15,743 bases of DNA. Source: Parvularia atlantis (Eukaryota; Opisthokonta; Rotosphaerida). The stretch is taken from positions 1 through 15,743 of the forward strand of contig CALSCO010000899.1 in the NCBI GenBank assembly GCA_943704415.1, read 5' to 3'. The notes under the pieces were generated by a model that did not search any database, was not told the origin of the DNA, and was given only the letters and a program-made list of their open reading frames with translations. Position 1 is the stretch's first letter, and every line of letters begins with the position of its first letter. Of the stretch, positions 8,401 through 15,743 are shown one piece after another. Made by a program: the position numbers and the translations under genes.

Positions 8401-10407
8401 AGGCCAGCGGCGACGCCGATGCGAGCGAGGACGCCCCGTTGCTGTCGGTCGTGGGCGACGCCGCCCAGGCCAACCCGCCCCCCGACGAGGAGGCCGTTCG
8501 CACGAGCAGCAACGGCGGCGACGATGAGCCGCAGGCACCGCAGCTGCCGCGCGAGGGCTCGCCGCCGCCCGCCAAGGTGCGACGTGTGGCGCGCCGGTGA
8601 CGCGGCGCACGCTGACGCGGTCGGGCGGGCGCAGGACCCGTGGCACCGCCGCTTGCTCCACGGCGTGCAGTTTCTGTACCACATGCTCGGCTCAGCGATG
8701 TACGAGCACTTTATCCTAATTTGCTACCTGCAGTTTCTGATCATCGGCCTGACGGGCCGGCCGAATCTGATCGAGCTGACGTGCGCCGCGCGCCTCATGC
8801 ACGGGCACCGCTTGCTAACACCGCCCGCGCCGTGTAGCTACCTCATGTTCTTCTTCTTGTGCGTGATCTTCTACCAGCTGCACCTACCGCGCGCGGTCGT
8901 GATCGTGTGGCCGGTCGTGGTCACGGTCTCGGCGTCGTTCCTGACGGTCTGCTACCTGTTCCAGTTTGGTGCGTGCGTGCACGCACAAGTTGGGCCGCTG
9001 ACGCGTGTCGCGCGCACCCCGGACAGAGCCGATCAACGAGTGGCTGCTTAGCCTCAAGCCGGTCGAGTTCTGGGAGGACATGGGCCTGGTGACGAGCCCA
9101 CCGCCGCAACTGTTTGTCTACCTGCTGCAGCATGTGGCCATCTTCCTCTCGACCGGGTTCCAGCTCGTGCTGTTCGTGTCCAAGTCGGACGAGGGCTTCA
9201 AGTCGCTCTGGGGCGAGGAGGGCTACATCCAAAACGACTTTCCGCTGTGGCTGCGCAACACGATCAGCGTCGTGCAGCGCTTCCTCATCCTCGCTGCGCC
9301 GCGCTCGGTCCTGTGCCTGCTCTTCTTCTCGGCGATCCAGCGCGTGAACGTGCTCAACGGTGTCCTGCTCGTCCTGCTCGCGTTCTACGCGCCCTGGCGC
9401 CGGCTGCAGCGCTGGACCCAGCTGATTGTGCTGATCTGGGCGCAGTTTATCGTCCTGTCGCAGCTCATCTTCCAGTTCTCGATCGTGCAGGACAGCCTGA
9501 CGGACCAGCTGCCCCTGCTCAACTACGTCGGCTTTGAGCAGCTGCCGCCGCCGGACGACCCATCGCACGTGTCTTCGTTCTACCTCATGCGCGAGATCTT
9601 CCTCATCTTCATGGTCGCCGTCAGCGCTGCGGCACAGGATTGGCGCCGGTCGATCTGCGAGGAGACGCACGAGTCCATGATTCAGCTGCCCAACGGCGAT
9701 GTGCGCTACGACCCGGACGGCACGTTTCTCGTCTTCCGCTCGGTCTCGACCCGCGCCAAGGACAACATTGCCACCACCAGCCTCAAGCGCATGCGCTCGG
9801 CGCCGCTCAACGTCGCTGTCGCTGCGGTGGACGCGTCCGACGGCCAGGTGGTGCCGGCGGACGCGGGTGCGCCCGCGCCTGCGCTCTCCGACGCGAACAA
9901 CGACGCGCCGCGCGAAATGACCATGCTCAACTCGTTCAAGGACATGCTCTCGAACGCGGTCACATACGCCGGCTACCAGCTGGCGCAGCTCATGCACGTC
10001 GTTGCCGCGCTCGTACGGCTCAACGCGATCGGCCTGTTTTACCTGACCATGCTCGGCTTCACGCTCGTCTTGCCCAAGCGCTACGTCGCGCGGGCGTGGT
10101 GGATCTACCTCGGCGTCGTCGCGGCTCTGCTCGTATGGCAGTACTTTGTGCGCCTCGGCCTCCCGCCCGACACGGGCCTGACCCTGCCGTGGCTCTCACT
10201 CTCGCCCGAGGCCCTGACCGCGCTCGGCCTTGACCCGAACGAGACCGCGTACCGCCTGACGGCCGACTTCATGCTCCTGTTCTTCTGCGTGCTCCAGCGC
10301 GACGTCTTTTACCGCGAGCGCGTGCGCGGCACGGTCGTGCTCGACCCGGATCAGCGCGAGTCGGGTTACATCAACCCGACGCTGTTTGACTTTACTCAGC
10401 CGCCGCG
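5458..10407 (+). other. PIEZO: Piezo exons 1-18 (blade region)
   Basis: Inferred exons: 5458-5478, 5576-5633, 5711-5951, 6008-6294, 6355-6500, 6556-6645, 6706-6849, 6908-6969, 7023-7299, 7371-7460, 7524-7685, 7748-7915, 7979-8114, 8179-8291, 8346-8576, 8635-8780, 8838-8968, 9027-10407. Exon 18 (1381 nt) is by far the longest. The introns at 7461, 7916, 8292 and 8781 have lengths divisible by three and contain no stop, so consensus donors, branch-like motifs and acceptors are the only support for removing them. The segment encodes residues 1 to about 1295, mostly membrane helices separated by polar loops. Confidence 0.85.
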
Positions 10408-10453
10408 GTACGTGTGACGGCGCCACGTGCGCATCGGCCCGCTCGCTCACCCG

Positions 10454-10527
<74 letters not shown>

Positions 10528-13500
10528 GCGCGCGCGCATACCACAGGAGCTTCCAGTCGGAGATCAAGCTGACGTACTTCCGGTACTTTTTCCGCCTCGT
10601 CATCATCCTCACGTTCATCGGCGGCACGTCGTCCATCAGCGTGCTCTCGTTCCTCTACCTCCTGCTCTCGATGTACATGCTCTCGCAGGGCGAGGACGTG
10701 CTGCTCAAAAAGACCGTGCGCACGCGGGTGCGGCCCCCGCCCGTGACGCCGCGCGCATCGTGCCTGACCTGGCCCGCCGCTGCGTGGGCGCAGATCTGGT
10801 TTGTCTACCGGTGGTACAACTACACCTGGTTCATGGTTGTGATTGCGTTCCAGATCCCCGCGTACTTGACGGACTTTTCGGGCAACGAACTCCTGTCAAT
10901 CGTGGGCCTGAACCGGCTCGTACTGCGCCAAGATGACATCCTTTTTTCGTTTGACCAGGTGCCGGCGCCGGCAGCCGTGCTGTGTTCGCTCGCGGCTGAC
11001 CCGGCGCGCTGCGCGCTCAGATCTCGTTCTCGAAGCAGCGCATCATCGGCCTGCTAGCCTTTGCCGCGATGCTCGCGCAGCAGGCCATCTACGACTCGGA
11101 GTACTTCCCGCTGCTCACGCGCTACATGGAGAACGAGCTGCACACGGCGGCGGCGCGCCAGGCCGCGTACAAGGTCAAGCAGCTGCAGGAGCAGGAGCGC
11201 AAGCGCGACGAGACCACGGCCAATTTTGCGCGCTCCAAGGCCAAGTACGACAACATGGTCAAGAAGTTCTACTCGCGCTGGTCGGGCGTGACGTTTGGCC
11301 AGTCGACCACGGCCCTCGCGGTGTCGACCGTGCCGGCGTCGGGCGTGCGCGTGGACGACAGCGATGGCGGTGGCGGTGGCGGCGCGCCGCGCGACACGAT
11401 GGCCGCCGCGGCTGCCGCAGCCGCCGAGCGCACGACCCCGCTTGCGCGCAAGGAGGTCGAGGCCGCGGCCAAGCAGGAGAAGGCCGCGACGCAGAAGCTG
11501 GCCACGCTCGGCGCGCAGGTTGTGCTGGCCGACACGGCTGGTGCGGCAGGTGCGTGGACAGTGATCGCAGGGCCGCCGGCAGACGGACCGACCGCGTGCA
11601 CGCGCGCAGCCGTCGCGGACGACACGCCGTTCATCCAGCCCGAGGTCGACGTGGACGAGGCCGAGGTCAAGGCGCATGGCGTGTGGATGAATCGCGTGGA
11701 CGCGCTAATCCGGCGCCTGTTTGCCCTGTGCGCCGACTACGCTGTGATCGACGGTGCGTGCGGCGCGGCGAGCCGTGCGCGGGCCTGGCCGCCCGAGCTG
11801 ACTACGCGGCCCGCTGCACGCAGACGTGACCATGGTCGACGAGCAGGAGCTGCGCACGAACGACAGCTGGAACCTGCGCTTGTGGCTGCTCGTGTTTGGC
11901 GTGTACTACGTCTTCATCGCGCGCGTGGATCTGCTCGTCTACATCTTTGTCTTCATCAACCAGGTGCGCTCGCTTGCTGTCTCCTCGCCCGCGTACGACG
12001 CCTGACCCCCGCTCCCGCGGCCGCAGATCCTCAACGGCACGGTGCTGTCGACGATCCTCAGCTGGTCGCTGCTGCTCTTTGGCATCTCGTCGCACCCGTT
12101 CGCGCCGCGGACCTACTGGACGTTTGTAATCGTCTACACGGAGCTGGTGATCGTGCTCAAGTACTTTTTCCAGGTGTGGCCGGCTGCGGGTTGGCCGGCG
12201 CGGCGCCCCGTGCTCACGTGCTGCGCAGTTCCCGTTCGCGTTCAACGACCCGTACACATTCGACCCGGACACGGCCTGCACCGACGACGCCGCGTTTGTG
12301 TTCAACGCGATCACGATCATCGGCATCCAGCGCTACTGCGACAAGTTCTTCTCGCCGCACATCATCACCGAGATGCTCATCCTCGTAACCGCGTTCTCGC
12401 TGCGCACCGTGCTGCAGAAGGCACGCCGGCGCGGGCGCGCACCCCGGCGTGAGCGGCTGACCCCGCGCGCGCCAGTTTGGCCTGTGGGACTCGGCCAAGC
12501 TCGAGCTGACGGATGAGCAGAAGGCGACGCTGGAAGAGTCAGCCAAGGGCAAGCAGCCGGCGGTGTCGAGCGGGCGTGGCGACGAACTGATCATCGCGAC
12601 GACGGGCAGCCCACGTGCGTGCCCGCGCGTATGCTCCGTGCTCGCGGCATGCGCAAGTGGAGTGATAACGCCGACAGGTACGGTGCGCATAGACGGGTCG
12701 GTCAACTCGAGCGACGGCGACAATGTGGTCGTGGTGTCAGCCGGGTCGGCGTCGGGCGCTGTTGTGCCGTGGACGGCCGCTGGTGCCGGCGTCGGCGTGG
12801 ACGAAGACGAAGACGACGTTGACGGCAGCAGCGCGATCAAGCCGGCCGAGTCGGAGCAGCTGGACGAGCCCAAGAAGCGGTTTGACCCGCTGTCACCATT
12901 CAAGGCCGTGGGGCGGGCTGTCGTGGGCTTCGTGGACAGCCTGGTCGAGGCCGACGAGGCGTCGCTCGGTGCGAAGGGGCTTCGCCTGTGCCCTGTTTGA
13001 CTGACTGCACCGCAAACAGGTGACGACTTTTACACGGCCATGTTCTTCGCGGACGCGCTCGTGCTCGTGCTGACGGTCTTGTTCTTCAACGACTTTTCGA
13101 CCGACTCGGGCTCGGACCTGAGCAACGTGCGCTGGACGTGCCGCACCGGGAGACGGGGCTGAGCACCGCGCGCGCGCGCGCGCGGCACGGCAGATCCTCG
13201 AGCAGAACCAGGTCCCGCTGCTGTTCCTGGCCATCGCCATCACCGAGTTTGTGCTCATCCTGATCGACCGCATGATCTACTCGGCCAAGGTGCGCCACAC
13301 CCGCAGCGAGGCTGCAGCCGCCCACCTGACGCCCCGCCTCTCGCGCGCAGGCGATCCGCGTCAAGCTGCTGATGCAGTACGGCACAGTGATCGGCTACCA
13401 CGTCTGGCTGTTCTTCTACATCCCGGGCGCAAAGGGGTGCGCATGGCGTCTGCTGCTGCGCTGGAGGCGTCGCGCTCACGGACGGGTTGGTGCTAGCGCT

Positions 13501-15384
13501 CCGTTCTCGCAGACGGGCGTGCTGCCGGTGTGGTACATGGTCAAGTGCATTTACTGGTACTACAGCGCGCTGCAGGTGCGGGCACGCGAGCCACGCCGCC
13601 GCACGCCCGGTTGAGCACGCACGCGCACACAGCTCAAGTCGGGCTACCTCAAGTTCAACGTCAACCTGTTCTTCCTGACGCGCGGCTACGGCGTGCTCAA
13701 CCGCTACCTCTGTGCGCGACGGCGCGTTGGCCGTGGTGCGCGCTGGTGTTAACGGCGCGCGGCACCAGACATCGGCTACCGCCAGATCCCCTTCCTGTTT
13801 GAGATCCGCTGCCTGCTCGACTGGACCGTGAGCGACACGACGCTCAACTTCTTCCGCTGGCTCAAGTTTGAGGACATCTACGCGTCCAACTTTGACATCA
13901 AGACCTGTATGCCGCAGGCGGCTGGGGTGTGCGTGAGCTGACACGTGCCGCGCGCGCGCGCAGTCCGCGAGGCGCAGAAGCGCGACAACCGCCAGGTCGG
14001 CGACATCCAGCCGAAGATCGCGCAGGTGCACACGTTGCCTGCGGCGTCGGCCGGCTTTACGGACGCGTGCGCGCGACCAAACAGTGGTGCCTGGGCATCT
14101 TCCTGTTCATCGTGCTCGTGCTGCTGCTCTGGTTCCCGCTGCTTTTGCTGGCGCTGCCTGGTGCGACGGTCGAGAACCCGCCGACGTCGGTCACGTTCGA
14201 CCTGAGTGCGCCGACGCTGGGCAAGCAAGCATAGCGACGGCTAACGCGGGCGCGCGCGCACGCGCAGCGGTCAACGATTTTGACGCGCCCTATGTCCAGA
14301 GCACGGGCCCGAGCGACATCCAGACGCTCACGCAAGAGCAGTACGACTTCTTCGCGGGTAACTACCGCAGCGTTTTCAGCCGCGCGGTGGCGCTGAGCAA
14401 CTACCATACGATCACGCTGAAGGAGGTTCGCCCTGCGCTGTAACGCTCGCCGGCCGCACTGAGCCCGTCGCATCCGCGCAGAGCTCGCGCATCAACTGGG
14501 TCATCAGCCCGCCGGCCCGCGCCACGCTGATCAGCGACTTGCGCGACGTCAACCTGACCTCGTTCGTCAAGGCCTACTTCAGCTTTGACCGCAGCAGCTA
14601 CTTCTACCCGACGGCCGCGGGCTCTTTTGTGCGGTACCTGAACCAGACCGAGGCGGACGCGCTCGCGGACGTGCTCGAGAGCCAGGGCACGATCGTCCTG
14701 CCGAACCTGCTGCCGATGTTCCTCGAGTCGACGGCGACGGGCGTGGTCCGGTGCGTTGGGCCCTGGGCTGCGACGCGCGCGCGCGCGCGCGCACGTGTTT
14801 GACGAAGCTCCGCCGCAGCAACCTAGACACGTCTGACGACCCCTCGACGTACATGAGCGTGCGGCTCACGCACACGTACGACAACTCGAGCGCGTACCTG
14901 GCCGAGTGGTTCGATGCCGTCGCGACAATGGCCGACGACCCGACGGTCGAGAGCATCCTGCAGTTTGTCGTCCTGTCGGTCAACGTGCCCTCGAGCTCGT
15001 CCGTGGGCTCGTACGGCATCATCGGCCTCTGTGCGCGCGCACGCCGTCGCCCAGGCCGCGCACTCTTGCTGACGTGTTGCGTGCGCGCCCAGACGTCGTG
15101 GTCGTGTACACGGTCGGCAGCCTGATCCGCGTGATGATCTCGAACGCGGTCAGCAAGATCATGTTTGAGGTGCGCTGACGCAAACGGACGAGCGCTGGCC
15201 GGTGCTGACGCGCGAGCGCCAGGATCTGCCGTCGGTCGACCGCATCCTCGAGATGTGCCACGACGTCTACGTCGCGCGCGAGTTCCGCGGCTTCGTGATG
15301 GAGGAGGAGCTCTACAGCGAGCTGATCGAGCTCTACCGCGACCCACAGGCCCTGATCGACATTTCCAAGCCGAAGAGCGACTGA
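5458..15384 (+). CDS. PIEZO: Piezo mechanosensitive ion channel, complete, 39 exons
   Basis: Piezo proteins form trimeric cation channels opened by membrane tension. My spliced model has 7506 coding nt, 2501 residues plus TGA, very near human Piezo1 (about 2520). The N-terminus enters the family pattern at once, with a first helix ending in a FLRFSVFG segment like the LLRF of animal Piezo. Many four-helix blade units follow, each ending in an amphipathic segment and a VELV/TELI-type helix (LYTELIILVQFVWQFP near residue 600). The charged stretch at residues ~1447-1493 resembles the beam/clasp region. The C-terminal third is unmistakable: NQVPLLFL with LILIDR, WYMVKCIYWYYSALQ, PFLFEIRCLLDW, FEDIYASNF, WFPLL, the SPPAR cap segment, IVLPNLLP, GIIGLYV, MFEDLPSVDRIL and EEELYSELIELYR. 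The start at 5458 is the only ATG that gives a short first exon in frame with the first helix. All residue numbers are from this model. Confidence 0.97.
7572..7622 (+). repeat. PIEZO: His/Glu/Asp-rich loop in Piezo, encoded by a CACGAG repeat
   Basis: Residues about 489-505 read HHDHEHEHEHEHDREHD, encoded by a near-perfect hexamer repeat in exon 11. The stretch lies between blade helices and continues into a Lys/Asp/Gln-rich linker. It resembles histidine-rich metal-binding loops by composition. A function is not shown. Confidence 0.9.
10456..10537. repeat. (AC)35 plus (CG)6 tract inside a Piezo intron
   Basis: Seventy bases of uninterrupted AC (10456-10525) run into alternating CG. The tract fills most of intron 10408-10546 (139 nt), the longest Piezo intron. 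The donor GTACGT comes before the tract, and the acceptor is CACAG at 10546. Exons on both sides join in frame (QPPR to SFQSEIK). Confidence 0.95.
12421..12475 (+). other. GC-AG intron in Piezo
   Basis: Exon 24 ends CTGCAGAAG and the intron begins GCACGC. Removing 55 nt to the CCAG at 12475, with a CTGACC branch-like motif upstream, joins LRTVLQK to FGLWDSAKLEL. Reading straight through runs to a stop just after 12513 and loses the downstream frame. The exon end AAG and the intron start GCAC match those of the flotillin GC-AG intron. Confidence 0.87.
13167..13184. repeat. (CG)9 tract in a Piezo intron
   Basis: Eighteen bases of alternating CG lie between the CTGAG motif and the CAG acceptor of intron 13127-13193. 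Confidence 0.9.
13789..13824 (+). other. PIEZO: Piezo signature PF-x2-E-x6-W
   Basis: Exon 32 encodes PFLFEIRCLLDW at residues about 2110-2121. It matches the spacing of the motif reported as conserved in Piezo proteins. It lies just before the SDTTLNFFRWLKFEDIYASN segment, which corresponds to the anchor region preceding the outer pore helix. Confidence 0.93.
13964..15384 (+). other. PIEZO: Piezo pore module: outer helix, extracellular cap, inner helix, C-terminal domain
   Basis: Within the model, the outer helix is residues about 2170-2195 (exon 34, WCLGIFLF to LLALP, with WFPLL as in animal Piezo). The cap follows, residues about 2200-2410, with INWVISPPARA and TIVLPNLLP as its best conserved parts. 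The inner helix is residues about 2415-2440 (GIIGLY to SLIRVMIS, exons 37-38). The last ~60 residues contain the conserved FE-LPSVDRIL and EEELYSELIELYR segments. The protein ends soon after, as in the animal family. Confidence 0.9.
14774..14792. repeat. (CG)9 tract in a Piezo intron
   Basis: Alternating CG, 19 bases, in intron 14751-14818, between the donor GTGCGT and a TTTGAC branch-like motif. Confidence 0.9.
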
Positions 15385-15437
15385 GAAACTGAGCTACCTT
15401 GCATGATCCAGCTACAAATGGGAACAGGAGATGAGTG
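15385..15437. other. tail-to-tail spacer between convergent genes
   Basis: Only 53 bases lie between the Piezo TGA and the minus-strand TAG. This is too short for two separate, non-overlapping 3' untranslated regions of usual length, so the transcripts probably overlap. The spacer is less GC-rich than its surroundings. No AATAAA is seen on either strand. Confidence 0.7.
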
Positions 15438-15743
15438 CTACTGGGCCGCACAGGCCGGCAGGGCCGTCGGCGAGGGCGAGGGCGTGAGCGAGGGCGCGCT
15501 CATGTCGCCCTCGCCCGTCGCGCTCAGCACAACAAAGTAGAGGTAGAACGCCCAGGCTGTGTGCGGCGCGGGCGCGCAGTCAGGCTCCCCGTTCGCAGCA
15601 AACGGGCGCACGCACAGGCAATGAGCGACAGCACGAGCCACGCCGTCCAGATGTAGCCGTGGATGGGCCGCTTCGTGCGCTCGGTGATCGTCGAGCGCTG
15701 GCTCTGCGGCGCGGCGGCGGTCGTGTGAGTGCGTGCAGCCTGG
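15438..15743 (-). CDS. C-terminal end of an unidentified membrane protein (5' part outside the window)
   Basis: I do not recognise this gene. Two exons can be drawn: 15703-15616, preceded by a CGCAG acceptor and a CTCAC motif, and 15556-15438, ending in TAG. The 59-nt intron 15557-15615 has donor GTGCGT, CTGACT and a CACAG acceptor, exactly the local style. The spliced product has a basic segment (TERTKRP), then a hydrophobic stretch of about 25-30 residues rich in Trp, Leu and Tyr, long enough for one or possibly two membrane passes. It then ends in a Ser/Pro/Thr-rich tail. The tail is encoded by a GAGGGC-type repetitive stretch. Upstream exons lie beyond the window, so the family and full length cannot be judged. 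Confidence 0.6.
   Translation of the reverse strand, partial: PGCTHSHDRRRAAEPALDDHRAHEAAHPRLHLDGVARAVAHCLCVRPFAANGEPDCAPAPHTAWAFYLYFVVLSATGEGDMSAPSLTPSPSPTALPACAAQ

Larger units (their letters stand above)
10547..15384 (+). other. PIEZO: Piezo exons 19-39 (end of blade, beam, pore module)
   Basis: Inferred exons: 10547-10715, 10794-10958, 11021-11753, 11824-11963, 12027-12173, 12229-12420, 12476-12614, 12678-12968, 13020-13126, 13194-13289, 13351-13436, 13497-13575, 13633-13711, 13769-13906, 13964-14025, 14085-14205, 14268-14425, 14482-14750, 14819-15030, 15093-15169, 15223-15384. Exons 25-26 encode a long low-complexity loop with Gly/Val and an Asp/Glu run (about residues 1830-1935), likely cytoplasmic and poorly conserved. 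Exon 21 holds an alanine-rich, charged insert. The introns at 10716, 12615 and 13437 are multiples of three without stops. Confidence 0.85.

Noticed and set aside
8921-9997. 358-codon minus-strand open frame
   Set aside because: It is antisense to Piezo exon 18, rich in Arg/His/Glu/Asp as expected from complementing GC-rich coding DNA, and shows no family pattern.
10456-10525. Possible CRISPR-like or telomere-like array
   Set aside because: It is a plain AC dinucleotide microsatellite with no spacers and no telomeric unit.
11551-11570. Possible extra splice donor in Piezo exon 21 (GTGCGTGG)
   Set aside because: The nearest acceptor leaves an intron of about 20 nt, far below the local minimum, and the exon reads open throughout.
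13927-13963. 37-nt intron with donor GTGTGC near the end of Piezo exon 32
   Set aside because: Shorter than any other intron here, and it adds residues absent from the family. The GTATGC donor at 13907 gives a 57-nt intron and an exact fit to IKxxRExxK.
1-15743. tRNA, rRNA, mobile element or prokaryotic operon
   Set aside because: No cloverleaf, rRNA segment, transposase, reverse transcriptase, terminal repeat or Shine-Dalgarno pattern was seen; the window is filled by intron-rich eukaryotic genes.

Overview
This is a GC-rich eukaryotic nuclear segment. It is packed with very short introns (mostly 51-78 nt) that usually begin GTGCG, carry CTGAC, CTCAC or CTAAC branch-like motifs, and end in CAG (sometimes AAG or TAG). 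No prokaryotic operon, rRNA, tRNA, transposon or CRISPR array is visible. I built spliced models by hand. Four genes are recognisable, and all frames close across 62 inferred introns.

Layout. Minus strand 1-2214: most of a nicotinamide phosphoribosyltransferase (NAMPT), with its 3' end outside the window. Minus strand 2353-2802: a 65-residue mitochondrial ATP synthase epsilon subunit in three exons. 2803-3218: a divergent intergenic region that must hold the promoters of two genes. Plus strand 3219-5350: a 13-exon flotillin of 486 residues with an extra N-terminal exon. Plus strand 5458-15384: a complete 39-exon Piezo mechanosensitive channel of 2501 residues, starting only 107 bp after the flotillin stop. 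Minus strand 15438-15743: the last two exons of an unidentified membrane protein, convergent with Piezo and 53 bp from its stop.

Biology. Piezo is the main finding. It has the N-terminal blade repeats, the PF-x2-E-x6-W motif, the outer pore helix, the extracellular cap, the inner pore helix and the conserved C-terminal tail. Its length is close to that of animal Piezo1. Next to it lies a flotillin, a membrane scaffold of the SPFH superfamily, the superfamily that includes stomatin-type proteins known to tune Piezo channels. NAMPT (NAD salvage) and ATP synthase epsilon (respiration) are housekeeping genes with no obvious link to Piezo.

Organism. The compact genes and short introns with CTRAC-like branch sites, together with an ATP synthase epsilon tail that resembles the fungal type, suggest an early-diverging fungus (chytrid-like) or another unicellular opisthokont. 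This is inference. Yeasts lack both NAMPT and Piezo, so a derived yeast is unlikely; other GC-rich protists cannot be excluded.
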